Origin: Fragum whitleyi | Taxonomy: Eukaryota; Mollusca; Bivalvia; Cardiida; Cardiidae | Assembly: GCA_948146395.1 (NCBI GenBank) | Contig: OX411549.1 | Coordinates: forward strand, 34,122,693 to 34,186,692 | DNA: 64,000 nt | Direction of reading: 5' to 3' | Shown: positions 35,801-43,503 of the stretch, piece after piece | Layout of the letters: each line of letters begins with the position of its first letter | Position numbering within the stretch: the first letter of the stretch is position 1 | Made by a program: the position numbers and the translations under genes | Notes under the pieces: generated by a model | Databases searched by the model: none | What the model saw: the letters and a program-made list of their open reading frames with translations, nothing else | What the model was told of the DNA's origin: nothing

Positions 35801-38800
35801 AATTACTCTCTATGATGTCTAGTTGTGCATAAGACCTTTGAAATTCAAATCGCTCCAGTCATTCCTGAGAAATCTTGAATTATCTGCCCTTGAATTTAAC
35901 AAAAATCACTATTTTTTGTGTGCGCAACTCCTCCCAAACTATCAATGGGAATGAGCTGAAACTAGAAACAGTTACTCCCTATGATGTCTAGTTGTGCATA
36001 AGGCCTTTGAAATTCAAATCGCTCCAGTCATTCCTGAGAAATCTTGAATTATCTTCCCTTGAATTAAATGAAAATCACTGTATTCAATTGAAATGAGCTG
36101 AAACTAGACACAATTACTCTCTATGATGTCTCGTTTTGCATAAGACTTTCAATTCAAATCGCTCCAGTCATTCTTGAGTTATCTTGGAATATCTGCCCTT
36201 GAGTTGATGAAAAACAAAATTTCTTGTCAGCTCATTTTCTCCTACATTTAGGATGGGAATGAAAGGAAACTTGTCATAATGACTCTGCACGTTGTCTATT
36301 TGTGCTTAGGACTAAATATATTTTCATATTTAAAGTAGTTCCTGATTTATCTGCCCTTTTACTTCACTAAATAGTTTCAATTTACAGATTTTTTGTGCGT
36401 GTGTTTGCACAACTCCTACAAATTTAATTGGATTGAAATGAATTTTGCCATAATGTAACCCTGATTTTTGGTTAAGCATAAGACTTCAGATATTCAAAAA
36501 GCTTGCATCTTTCTTGTATTATCTGCCCTTGAATTGATTGAAATTCACTATATTTCTTTTGTGAGCAACAAGTCACACTTTGAATTGGAATGAACTGAAA
36601 CTTGCAAAATAACTGTTTGGCATATAGTTGTGCATAAAATCATTTTCAATTTACACTCAAAAGGTCATACTATGTTATGGCACCAGTTGTCTGTCTGTCT
36701 GTTTGAAATATTTTTAGCTATCATTCAAGCTCACATTACTGACAAGCCAAGGTTACTGACAAGCCCCATCGGGCGTATATGCGCCGCTCTGCAAAGCTCT
36801 TGTATCAAAAGGGGTTACTGTTGCAACAAATGTAGAATTTTGCCTTTACTTATCCCTGTGTTTTGTTCCTAAAGGAGATGTTATTGTGGATGTATTTAGT
36901 GCTAAAACTGTATGTCATGAGCATTTAATATTTATTTGCCTGCCTTGTGTTCAGGATGGCCAAACTAAAATGTGTGCAAATTTTATTCCTCTTTGTATGT
37001 GTACTTGTATGCAAAGTAGGAAATAATATGCTAACAGTTTTCATTGTTTTGTCATACTGAACACAGGACAGGTTTCTTTATGTAAACCTTTTTCCTGAAG
37101 AAATTTTTTGTGTGTACAAAGTTTTTTAAAAGAATGCAACTTACATTTTGGTGAATTAAAGGGCCTGTACATTTACAATAGTTTTGCAAAGACCCCTTGA
37201 CTTACCAGCATTTGAACTAGATATGAAGGTGACATATAGGTGGGTCAGTGCAATACTATTGTAAGTGCCTATAAATATATAGGCACTTACAAAGTGTTGC
37301 TCTGACCCCCTTGATATCCTCTATATTTCTAGGTACACCTTTGCATCAGGCTCCCCAGATAATATCAAACAGTGGAAGTTTCCTGATGGTAACTTTATAC
37401 AGAATATGTCCGGGCACAATGCAATCATCAACAGTCTGGCTGTCAACTCAGATAATGTTCTTGTTTCTGGAGGTATGGTAATTCTGGCATTAGATTTTTC
37501 TAGAAAATAGTTTATATATGAAGTTCATTTATACCATTTCAACAAATCTTAAATGAGCCTGTGCGTGACATTTCCAACAATTTGACATATATGCACAAGA
37601 CCAACATTAACCAGCTTTGACAGCCAAGTTATTTATTAAGAAGATTACCTGACTGTCTACGGATACTTTTAGACCTTATCTATCTACAATGTGCCAAGTG
37701 AAGAATATGGTCAGACTGTGCAGATGCACAGCTGGTCAGAGTCTTTGCTTGGCGCACATTTGAAATTGTTGGAAATGTCACACACAGGCTCAAATGAACT
37801 CATTTTAAAACTGTTTCATATATAACTTCCTGTGGTTTTAAATCTTTTAAAGTTGCTGGTGTTGACCATTTTAAGTGAAAGGGTTGTGTTTTGTTATTCT
37901 TTCCTGTGTTGATAAAAGGCACAGCCCTGTGTTCAATAGTTTTCCAATTGTACCCCATTTTGCACTTGCAACTGCGTGCAAAGCGGGGTATAATTGGAAA
38001 AATGTTTGCACCATTTGGTGATATTGAACACAGGGCTGATTAGAGGGGGGTAATGTTAGTCTAAAATCAGTATTTCTCATTGAAATTGTATGTTGTGGGT
38101 ACTCAATTGAATTATCTTGACAAGACCATTTTAAGGAGAACCAACAATATAGGATTTATGAAAGGATATTTGAAATACTTTAATTTGAAATCCAAAATAG
38201 CTCCTCAATCTGTAGCTGTGGTAAAAACTGGAATATTTATGTCTCTATTTCAGCTGATAATGGTTCCCTATATTTCTGGGACTGGAAGACCGGGTATAAC
38301 TTCCAGCGTATCCAGGCAGCGGTCCAGCCTGGGTCTATAGATTCTGAAGCCGGAATATTTGCCATGGCTTTTGACCAAAGTAACACAAGATTGGTGACGG
38401 CAGAAGCGGACAAAACTATCAAGATTTATAAAGAAGATGAAACAGCTGTATGTACCGTATTTCTACAAATAAACACTTCCCTGAACTATACATAGCGTAG
38501 TCATAGAGCTTTTATTTAGTATGCTTTTTCTGATTAAAAGAATTATTTAACTTATGTCTATAAGGCCCTTTTCATTTTAATTTGATGTAAATTTCATCTA
38601 AACAATCATTAATATGATTGTTTAGAGGAAATCCACATTAAATTAGAGAAGAAGTCTTTAGAGGAAATTCACATTGAATTAGAGAAGAAGTCTCAACAAG
38701 TTCTTAAAATTTAGGCATTTGAAGTGGGTTTTCTTACTAAAAAATAAAGGGTTGCTGCTATTAGGGAGGACACTATTATTAGGGGAAATACAGTATATAT

Positions 38801-39892
38801 TATTATTATTTTGATATCCAAGATAGTTTCCAAGTTCACTGTCTTCTTAATCTGAGTTTAATTAGTGATTGATTTCTTTATGCAGCCGTTTTCATTCATC
38901 TGAATATTTTTTCTGCAAAATTTTGTTCATCATGTTTTGTATTTGTCCTGTGAATTAGATAGTTTTTCAGAATTATGGAATGCTTACTTTTCTGACCCCA
39001 TTAAATTAGTAAAAATTAAAACATCATAAGCATTGATTTGTTATGTGCAAAAATGAAGGACTCAACACATAATTGTAAGTATATGCTTACAGCAGTGTTG
39101 CATTTAACCTACAGAATGCTTTAAGTTTCGCAATATTTCAACATTTGTCTATCTCTGTGCTAAAATTTGTATAGAGGTAAAGCAAATAGAAGGGGATACC
39201 AGTCTAAGATTGTTATTTCTCAGCGAATCTTTGTTATGGGTTCTCATTGTTTGGGGGGATTAATGAAATCAGGTCAATAAGACTTTGTTGAAATATTCTA
39301 ATCTAAAGTCAAAAGTATCCTTTAAATATGTAGCTTTTATATCTTAAACCACTTCCTGCTTTTTCAACAATCTAAATTGAAATAGTTTGCAGTAGATAAT
39401 GAAAAATAGGTGCGATTTGACTAGAAAGCATTGCGTGTGGTAGGGGATATTGTGAGAAATGGGGAAATTGCTGGTTTCAAACAGTTTCATCTCTTTCACA
39501 ATGTTTATCATGTATAAATTCCAAGGGATGTAAAATCCTGGGATTCAAATGGAAAGAGCAAGGCTAGATGAGTCTGTCAGTGACATTTCCAACTATTTGA
39601 AATATTTGTGAGGTGCAAATATTGAGTATGGTGACACCCACATACTGCAAACACAAAGTTCCCTGATGGTCTACAGATAATTTGAGGCCTTCTCTATCTA
39701 CTAACTGCATAGTGAAGACTCTGGTCAGACTGTGCAGATGCACAGGCTGGTCAGAGTCTTTACTTTGCACATATTTGAAAATGTTGGAAATCTCAAGCAC
39801 AGGCTGTAATGTTTGTTGAATCTTTATTTCAGACTGAAGAGTCACATCCATTGAACTGGCGTCCAGATATTGTAAAGAAAAAGAGATACTGA
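17889..39892 (+). CDS. PLRG1: PLRG1, pleiotropic regulator 1 (spliceosomal Prp19-complex WD40 protein), complete
   Basis: Coding exons: 17889-17897, 21918-22024, 25780-25907, 28166-28226, 28770-28809, 29836-29931, 31135-31227, 32294-32443, 33436-33537, 34479-34571, 35051-35169, 37333-37472, 38254-38447, 39833-39892. All junctions are GT-AG with compatible phases; 1392 nt, 463 residues. The N-terminus ([20 protein letters not shown]) and the [11 protein letters not shown] motif before the propeller are hallmarks of PLRG1. Seven WD repeats follow from about residue 150, with GH...WD pairs such as [41 protein letters not shown] and [12 protein letters not shown]1 is a core subunit of the CDC5L/Prp19 complex in the nucleus and acts in spliceosome activation. 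It is shorter than the roughly 514-residue human protein because the linker between residues 40 and 130 is short. Confidence 0.96.
18183..19695. mobile_element. TIR element interrupted by a younger hAT element
   Basis: GGTTGGCCGAAAATACGAAA near 18193 is repeated in reverse complement near 19660-19680, and AAAATGGACTTTTAT near 18230 in reverse complement near 19605. Inner arms continue for at least 60 nt. The exact ends and target duplication are unclear. Lies in PLRG1 intron 1. Confidence 0.65.
18351..19031. mobile_element. Non-autonomous hAT element (681 bp) with perfect 8-bp duplication
   Basis: ATCGTAGG at 18343-18350 is repeated exactly at 19032-19039. Ends are CAGGGTCCAAAGAAT and its reverse complement ATTCTTTGGACCCTG. 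An 8-bp duplication and CAGGG ends are typical of hAT. No transposase frame is present. Confidence 0.88.
19741..20184. mobile_element. Small TIR element (444 bp) with 8-bp duplication
   Basis: CTTGAAAG at 19733-19740 and 20185-20192. Ends GGTTACCAGTCAACTCGG and, reversed, GGTGACTGGTCGACTCAG. hAT-like by duplication length. A fragment of the same family (CAACTCAGCCTATTGAATAA) is at 21660-21850. Confidence 0.78.
20193..21655. other. PLRG1 intron 1, mostly unassigned
   Basis: No exon seen. A short stem GGTAGTCTG...CAGACTACC lies at 21190-21227; otherwise AT-rich sequence. Confidence 0.45.
21656..21850. repeat. Fragment of the 19741-20184 element family
   Basis: Shares TCAACTCAGCCTATTGAATA and GGTCAACTC(A/G)G-type words with 19745-19800; the right end was not found. 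Confidence 0.5.
21918..22024 (+). CDS. PLRG1: PLRG1 coding exon 2 (residues 4-38)
   Basis: Acceptor TTGTTTCAG, donor GTGAGA. It encodes the conserved N-terminal [19 protein letters not shown] block and leaves phase 2. Confidence 0.95.
22050..22676. mobile_element. hAT-like element interrupted by a SINE
   Basis: ATACATGC (22042-22049) and ATACATAC (22677-22684) form an 8-bp duplication with one mismatch. Ends TAGTGTTGGGCA and, reversed, TAGTTATGGGCA. Lies in PLRG1 intron 2. Related sequence without clear ends is at 45455-45755. Confidence 0.72.
22081..22320 (+). mobile_element. tRNA-derived SINE inserted in the hAT-like element
   Basis: TCAAATCATAAT (22069-22080) is repeated as TCAAATCACAAT (22321-22332), a 12-bp duplication. 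An RNA polymerase III B-box-like GGTTCGATTACC lies near 22112. The tail is GCGGCGTAAAACTCCATTCA. Related copies: 26851-27048, 49305-49435, 60232-60370, 1373-1510, and a tail fragment at 48213-48258. Confidence 0.8.
22685..22995. repeat. Interspersed repeat with TACCCCCTCC head and CCCTTGTAGGAGGGTA tail
   Basis: Contains TTGGTTGGTTCGTCTGTCC microsatellite-like sequence and AATATCTCAGCAACTAATAG, features shared with other bivalve-style repeats in this window; reverse-oriented relative at 3330-3590. Confidence 0.55.
22996..23741. other. PLRG1 intron 2, nothing recognised
   Basis: No exon or clear repeat structure supported. Confidence 0.4.
23744..24255. mobile_element. Tc1/mariner-type MITE (512 bp) with TA duplication
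   Basis: TIRs GTACGTTTGACTTCTATATG (left) and GTCTGTTTGACTTCTATATG (right, reversed) are flanked by TA at 23742-23743 and 24256-24257. No coding frame remains. Confidence 0.75.
24511..25690 (+). repeat. Hairpin-headed repeat with 8 tandem units of about 145 bp
   Basis: Starts with the hairpin AGCTCACCTGAGCAC/GTGCTCAAGGTGAGCT (24516-24549), then a TGCGTCATGCGTCGTGCGTC stretch. Units begin CCTTGTAGACACTCTAGA at about 24612, 24756, 24901, 25046, 25181, 25326, 25471 and 25601. Since 145 is not a multiple of 3, the open frames seen here are repeat by-products. The architecture resembles bivalve pearl/Helitron-like elements (inference). A reverse-oriented relative is at 42290-42976. Confidence 0.88.
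25780..25907 (+). CDS. PLRG1: PLRG1 coding exon 3 (residues 39-81)
   Basis: Acceptor GAATTTCAG, donor GTAGTT. Contains [15 protein letters not shown], equivalent to the family's K(L/I)xxEYGPVxxxP segment; the rest is a variable hydrophilic linker. Confidence 0.93.
25949..26198. mobile_element. piggyBac-like MITE, family C copy
   Basis: TTAA at 25949-25952 and 26195-26198; ends CCCTTGTCATGCTGAAC and, reversed, CCCTTGTCATCCTGAA. The central palindrome GATCAGCCTGCACAT/TGTGCAGTCTGAT is family-typical. Confidence 0.82.
26205..26720. repeat. Two copies of a foldback repeat (family E)
   Basis: GGAAACCTC(A/G)GTTAACACTG with its inverted partner occurs near 26268-26290 and 26620-26662, each flanked by TGTTGTGGAACTGT-like and TCCACTACCTT blocks. 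A third copy lies near 35240-35390. Confidence 0.6.
26851..27048 (+). mobile_element. 5'-truncated SINE with 12-bp duplication
   Basis: AGATCTATTAGA (26839-26850) is repeated as AGATCTACTAGA (27049-27060). The body and the GCGGCGTAAAACTCCATTCA tail match 22081-22320, but the tRNA-like head is missing, as expected for a truncated retro-insertion. Confidence 0.78.
27155..27510 (+). repeat. AGCTCGGCTGTTTTC hairpin repeat, copy 1
   Basis: Head hairpin GGCTGTTTTCGAAGAAAACC at about 27160-27182, then a TCGTTGTCGTCG stretch and TATCTCTGGTTCTACTGAAG. A second copy is at 30640-30900. No tandem core. Confidence 0.75.
27538..27783. mobile_element. piggyBac-like MITE, family C copy
   Basis: TTAA at 27538-27541 and 27780-27783; starts CCCTTGTCATGCTGAATAAA like 6171, with the central palindrome ATCAGACTGCACATATGTGC. 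Confidence 0.84.
28166..28226 (+). CDS. PLRG1: PLRG1 coding exon 4 (residues 83-101)
   Basis: Acceptor TTCCCTTTAG, donor GTATGC. Linker sequence [19 protein letters not shown]; accepted because splice sites and phases fit both neighbours. Confidence 0.85.
28770..28809 (+). CDS. PLRG1: PLRG1 coding exon 5 (residues 103-115)
   Basis: Acceptor TTCCATACAG, donor GTAATT; 40 nt of linker ([13 protein letters not shown]), phases 2 in and 0 out. Confidence 0.82.
28861..29275. repeat. Interspersed repeat family F, copy 1
   Basis: Shares TGAATTTATTAAA, GTCATCTATAAACAGATAAA and a TATGACGTCA CRE-like block with 33575-33940. The inner part is an imperfect hairpin. Confidence 0.7.
29836..29931 (+). CDS. 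PLRG1: PLRG1 coding exon 6 (residues 116-147)
   Basis: Acceptor ATCCTTTCAG, donor GTGTGT. Carries [19 protein letters not shown], the near-invariant segment just before the WD40 propeller. Confidence 0.95.
29985..30275 (+). repeat. GGGGGCAT-hairpin repeat
   Basis: Head hairpin ATGCCCCCGTATCGAGAGAT/GGGGGCAT at 29994-30022, then GTCCGTCTGTCTGTCCGTCC, then TCAAGGTCA motifs, ending near GGGGGCATTTGTGTTTC. It begins about 60 bp after PLRG1 exon 6. Confidence 0.85.
30276..30635. other. PLRG1 intron 6, nothing recognised
   Basis: AT-rich, no supported feature. Confidence 0.4.
30640..30900 (+). repeat. AGCTCGGCTGTTTTC hairpin repeat, copy 2
   Basis: AGCTCGGCTGTTTTCAGAGAAAAC head, then TATCTCTGGTTCTACTGAAG and AAGGGAGATAACTCTAGATG, matching 27155-27510. 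Confidence 0.75.
31135..31227 (+). CDS. PLRG1: PLRG1 coding exon 7 (residues 148-178)
   Basis: Acceptor AAACTTCAG, donor GTAGGC. First WD repeat: [20 protein letters not shown] followed by GAADRVIK. Confidence 0.95.
31554..32086. mobile_element. Tc1/mariner deletion derivative (533 bp), TA duplication
   Basis: TIRs CACTGCCCTCCAAAAG (31554) and its complement (32086) with TA on both sides. It keeps only the C-terminal end of a Tc1-type transposase on the minus strand. Lies in PLRG1 intron 7. Confidence 0.9.
31792..31871 (-). pseudogene. Remnant of a Tc1-type transposase C-terminus
   Basis: Reads [20 protein letters not shown] then ANGGYTKY and stop, the familiar end of Tc1 transposases (S-M-P-R-R...G-G-x-T-x-Y). 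The catalytic domain is absent and upstream codons include stops. Confidence 0.8.
32294..32443 (+). CDS. PLRG1: PLRG1 coding exon 8 (residues 179-228)
   Basis: Acceptor ATATTTCAG, donor GTGAGT. End of WD1 and all of WD2 ([27 protein letters not shown]). Confidence 0.96.
32444..33435. other. PLRG1 intron 8
   Basis: No exon. A tRNA-like B box in reverse (around 32735-32755) suggests a degraded SINE. Part of the AATTGTCTCAATGAGACGATT hairpin family lies at 33235-33265. Confidence 0.45.
33436..33537 (+). CDS. PLRG1: PLRG1 coding exon 9 (residues 229-262)
   Basis: Acceptor TTTTCCCAG, donor GTAAAT. WD3: [27 protein letters not shown]. Confidence 0.96.
33575..33940. repeat. Interspersed repeat family F, copy 2
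   Basis: See 28861-29275; carries TATGACGTCA near 33802 and ends near GGACATATTATA. Confidence 0.68.
34141..34389. repeat. MITE family A (TGTGACC ends), copy 1
   Basis: TGTGACCCGTCAAACGAGAA is mirrored by TGACAGGTCACA; central perfect palindrome GATCCTGGTCAGACTGCGCA and complement at 34307-34341. Copies: 52074-52306 and 53259-53524. Confidence 0.8.
34479..34571 (+). CDS. PLRG1: PLRG1 coding exon 10 (residues 263-293)
   Basis: Acceptor ATTTGACAG, donor [26 protein letters not shown] and RCQAAEPQ, the end of WD3 and start of WD4. Confidence 0.96.
34605..34678. repeat. 74-bp near-perfect palindrome (family Q)
   Basis: GATGGCTCAGCG is mirrored by CGCTGAGCCATC, with inner GTTGTAACTCCCTATA/TATAGGGAGTTACAAC. 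Relatives at 45541-45612 and 53591-53663. Confidence 0.85.
35051..35169 (+). CDS. PLRG1: PLRG1 coding exon 11 (residues 294-332)
   Basis: Acceptor TGATTCAG, donor [24 protein letters not shown] and [15 protein letters not shown]; leaves phase 2. Confidence 0.96.
35240..35390. repeat. Foldback repeat family E, third copy
   Basis: GTTAACCGAGGTTTCC and GGAAAACCTTGG arms with flanking TTGCAA(A/C) and TCCACTACCT blocks. Confidence 0.55.
35508..36780. repeat. Tandem-core repeat with ATACGCCCGA termini
   Basis: ATACGCCCGAAGGGTCGTAT at the left and CCCCATCGGGCGTAT at the right are complementary. Inside, GTGCATAAGACCTTTGAAAT recurs near 35657 and 35827 (GGCCT variant near 35996, then degraded), a period of about 170 bp. 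Lies in PLRG1 intron 11. Confidence 0.78.
36950..37067. repeat. Foldback repeat family G, copy 1
   Basis: TTGTGTTCAGGATGGCCAAA at the left and TACTGAACACAGG at the right; inner TTTGCA/TGCAAA words. A better copy is at 37918-38040. Confidence 0.5.
37241..37309. repeat. 69-bp palindrome, family P copy 3
   Basis: TGGGTCAGTGCAATACTATT with its mirrored partner around CCTATAAATATATAGG, 23 bp before PLRG1 exon 12. Its right arm has lost a few bases. Confidence 0.82.
37333..37472 (+). CDS. PLRG1: PLRG1 coding exon 12 (residues 334-379)
   Basis: Acceptor TATTTCTAG, donor [26 protein letters not shown] and [22 protein letters not shown]5-WD6. Confidence 0.96.
37554..37792. repeat. MITE family B, copy 2
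   Basis: TGAGCCTGTGCGTGACATTT and complementary end at 37767-37792; the central palindrome is imperfect here. Confidence 0.8.
37918..38040. repeat. Foldback repeat family G, copy 2
   Basis: CAGCCCTGTGTTCAATAGTT is mirrored by TATTGAACACAGGGCTG with TTTTCCAATT/AATTGGAAAA inside. Confidence 0.75.
38254..38447 (+). CDS. PLRG1: PLRG1 coding exon 13 (residues 381-444)
   Basis: Acceptor CTATTTCAG, donor [26 protein letters not shown], then [12 protein letters not shown] and [17 protein letters not shown]; the last WD repeat. Confidence 0.96.
38448..39567. other. PLRG1 last intron, largely unassigned
   Basis: One hairpin TCTAAACAATCAT/ATGATTGTTTAGA near 38596-38626, related to 60905-60950. No exon seen. 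Confidence 0.45.
39569..39807. repeat. MITE family B, copy 3
   Basis: Ends TGAGTCTGTCAGTGACATTT and complementary; central palindrome AGACTCTGGTCAGACTGTGC at 39716-39760. It ends 25 bp before the last PLRG1 exon. Confidence 0.8.
39833..39892 (+). CDS. PLRG1: PLRG1 last coding exon (residues 445-463, stop)
   Basis: Acceptor [28 protein letters not shown] then TGA. The basic C-terminus matches the family ending. Confidence 0.95.
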   Translation, partial: TEESHPLNWRPDIVKKKRY

Positions 39893-39917
39893 GAACAGAC
39901 AAACAAGCTTAGAGAGA

Positions 39918-39923
39918 AATAAA
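39918..39923 (+). terminator. PLRG1: Poly(A) signal of PLRG1
   Basis: AATAAA 25 bases after the PLRG1 stop codon. It implies a very short 3'UTR if used. Confidence 0.6.
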
Positions 39924-40574
39924 TATGATATCTCTAATTCAGTGTTTAGTGCAAAATTATTGTTTCTATGTCTATAGGCTTTAAAATAGTTTTGCCCTGA
40001 CTGTCTGGCTTAGAAAGATATGATCTGGGTACTACTTAAAGCAAATTCTGTAATGCTTTTGGTAGATTATCTGGACATATCAGTAGGTTATCACTTGGCG
40101 ATCGTACTGCTAAACAACCAAAATTAATAAGAAATTATACCCTGCTTTCATTCATTTTACCCTATTAGACATACCTAAGTGGGGCCCATTTTACCAATAG
40201 TCTAAACATTGCTTAGTAATCAAAATTCAAAATGGTGTGCTTGATTTGTCCTAAAATCTTTTGCATTTTGCCTAATTTTGCATTAAAGAAATAGAAAAAT
40301 TGTTTATTTTCATGTAAGATTGACAAATCTGGCATTTGGTGAACTAAAAAAGCTATATTTCACTTGAGGCTTTAGCACTAGTAAAATTAATCCTTGTTGT
40401 TTACTCATTGGAAGATCAATTAATCCAACACTGAAATAAAAAAAAAAGAAATTGGCTATATATTTGATAGAGGATTTAGATTTAGCTGAGATCCGAATTT
40501 GAAAAAGAAATTCCAACATGCAATGGTGACTTGTTACTAACACTAGTTTTGTTAAAGCTACAGGTACATGTATA

Positions 40575-40811
40575 TGAGTCTGTGTGTGAGATTTCCAACG
40601 AATTCAAATAAACACATAGCAAAGACTCTGAACAGCCTGTGCATCCGCACAGTCTGACCAGAGTCTTCACTATGCGTTTAGTAGATAGATGAGGTCTCAA
40701 AGTATATGTAGACCATCAGGTATTTTTATATTTACAGTATGTGACTTTCTACGCAATGTTTGCACCTCACGAAAATTTTGAATTATTGGAAATGTCACAC
40801 ACATGCTTATA
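40575..40811. repeat. MITE family B, copy 4
   Basis: TGAGTCTGTGTGTGAGATTT and its mirrored end; central AGACTCTG...CAGAGTCT palindrome at 40624-40667. Confidence 0.8.
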
Positions 40812-42289
40812 TAAAAACAAAATATGCAACTTGTTATACAAAGACAAACTAACTGTTGACTAACCCTTTGACAGATGACTGGATTATACATTATTCCAAA
40901 ATCAAAATAATGAAGCTCAGGGTAAATAGAAAAATATAGAACTTCTATGATACCAAATGAAGGACATGAAACAATTGTTAAATTCCCAGAACTTCTACTT
41001 TAAGAACGATGTTTAACTAAGTACATTATTAAATCAAAGGGCCATGAAAAAAGTGACTGGACAGAAAATGGTAAATTGTGAACCAATTTTAAACTTTGAA
41101 TAATTAAAAGTAATATAGAGATTTTGTGTAATTTTATTTTTTGGAGTCAGACTTTTGTCTGCCTTGCATATGGTGGTTGTGGCAAACATGATCTTGGAAC
41201 CTCACAACACCTTACTAATGTATCATCTTGTGAGAAGCCATGCATTATTTTGCGTATCTCTATCTGAAAAAGTAGACCTGTTCCTGATTTTTAGCATGCA
41301 AAAATAAAGTCGACAGAGATGCCAACCATTCCAATTTTAAACCCCAATAGACACGTTAAGATTTTTGACACTGAAATTCACCTATAATTGATCATGATCA
41401 GCGCTGAAAAATTAACCCAAAATCGAAAGGAGTCAGCAACCGTTTTTTAAAGGGAACTCAGTCTGGATAGATTGGTGACACTGTTGATTAATATAAAAGG
41501 CTATATTGATAGTTGACAGTGGTACCAGTCTAGATATCTTTTTTTCAAATTACTTCCTTTTTCAGACTGGCTTATCGTTTTTTGCCTGGTTTAGCATGAA
41601 CCCTTTTATCCTGGAAATTACCTAGGAAAAAGTTAATTGAGTCCAAAACCAAACAACGTGTGTACTACATAGCTATTTTTTGTGCTCAAGGGCTCAAAAA
41701 ATAGGTCTGGTATACATCATCAACTTTTGTGAGACACAAAGTGCTTTGTGTGTTCAACGCAGTACTTGCATATCACTATGCTGTGCTAAAATCAAAGTAC
41801 TGATAGTACTGAAGGCGAGGGAACTGAATAGATGAAACAACACATGAGGTCAATTTTCTGAAATATAACCTTGATAATTCACCTTGTCCTAATCATGTAT
41901 ACCAGATATTTTCTTACTTATCACTGCCAAAATCACTGCTTTGTTAAAGATACTTGGCTTTTATATTATATCTTGACAGATGACCTTGCTAATAGGGAAA
42001 AGAAGAAAATGCTGCTAACACTTTCTCCTTTCTCCCTAATATTATCTACTGTTTCTGCTACAAATTTTACTATTTTGCCCACAGATAATATGTTATATGC
42101 AACCATTTACAATTTGGAACTGTGTAAACATTTGTTGTCTTGTAATAGATTAATCTAAATTAGAAAAATTTAAAAGCCTTATCCCATCCTTAAACAGACA
42201 ACAAAATTTTAGACTGGGCCAACTTAGAATAGGTTTTAGACAATAAATCAACATGATTGTAATTTGATATATATCTAGGGTAGAAACTA
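40812..42289. other. Intergenic sequence, nothing recognised
   Basis: AT-rich with no supported gene or repeat. A lone frame at 41871-42158 has no recognisable domain. Confidence 0.4.
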
Positions 42290-42976
42290 AACAAGAGGAC
42301 GATGATGGTCCTAGATTGCTCACCTGAGTCTCTTTGACTTCTGGGAAATCACATCAATTAAAAAAAGGCAGATGTCATAAAGGAGATAATTTCTACATAA
42401 AACCAACTTTCATGAAGTTTGGACCATATTTGTGGCTTCTGGAGTGTAAACAAGAAAATTGTCATTGAGGCCCCTTTCCCTTGATATGGCATGGATACTT
42501 CCCATTTTCGATAGGGTTCATCCTTGTGACCTGGCAAACATTCTGACAAAGTTTCATGAAGATCGGGCCATATTTGTGGCCTCTACAGTGTAAACAAGAA
42601 AATTGTCGTTCAGGCCCCTTTTCCTGTGATATGGCATTGATCCTTCCCATTTTCAAAAGGGTTCATCCTTGTGACCTGACCAATATTCTAACCAAGTTTC
42701 ATGAAGATTGGGCCATATTTTTGGCCTCTAAAGTGTAAACAAGAAAATTGTTATAAAGGCCCCTTTTCCCACATTTTTGCATGGATCTTTCCCATTTTCA
42801 ATAGGTTTCTTCCTTGTGACCTGGTCATCATTCTAAGTTACATGAAGATTGGGCAATATTTGTGGCCTATAGAGCGTAAACACTAAGATTGTTGACGACA
42901 GATGACGCTCGACGAACGCCATTCAATGATCACAAAAGCTCACCTTGAGCATGATGTGCTCAGGTGAGCTAAAAAC
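42290..42976 (-). repeat. Hairpin-headed repeat with about four 145-bp units, reverse orientation
   Basis: The head hairpin AAGCTCACCTTGAGCA/TGCTCAGGTGAGCT is at about 42934-42971. Units CATGAAG(A/T)(T/C)(T/C)GG(G/A)CCATAT start near 42411, 42556, 42701 and 42841. Same head and period as 24511-25690 but a different core sequence. Confidence 0.82.
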
Positions 42977-43503
42977 CTTATCACTCTGTATGGATCCTTT
43001 TCACAAGATCCAGGCCTGTTGAGCAAATCAGGCACTCAAGTTCCTCTATTTTATCTCCACTTGCCTAATACCCTTTCTCATACTATCCATGGCCTATTCC
43101 ATATGTGATTTTCATAAAAGTTCTACAGGCTGGGTGTTAGCATAAGGAAGATGCTTTTAGAAAATTGGGTTGATCTGTTATTGCCATAGAGTCAACAAAT
43201 ACAATCATATTTCCTTGAAACTTTTACAGGATATTTTAGGTTAATAAGAATGCTTCCTTTTGGGTGGATATGTCGAAGTCGCAAGGGTCAATAATTATTT
43301 GACTGTCTTGAAAGTTTAACAGGAGAGTATTAGGGCATAAATAAGCTTTCTCTTGAAAATTAGATGAAGGAATTTGAATACAAAAGAAAAGGCTTAAGAA
43401 TATTGCTTAAAACAAATTGAAGGGGAGAAGGTCCACTTACGTATTTTACTTTACAAATTCTTATAAAAGCAATGAAGTTCCTCATTCCTAATAACAGGCC
43501 AAC

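Noticed and set aside
41871..42158. 95-residue plus-strand frame in intergenic DNA
   Set aside because: Low-complexity hydrophobic composition, no known motif, no splice or promoter support.
42358..42886. Short frames with repeated KIGPYLWPL-like sequence
   Set aside because: Products of the tandem repeat at 42290-42976, on both strands, with no domain.
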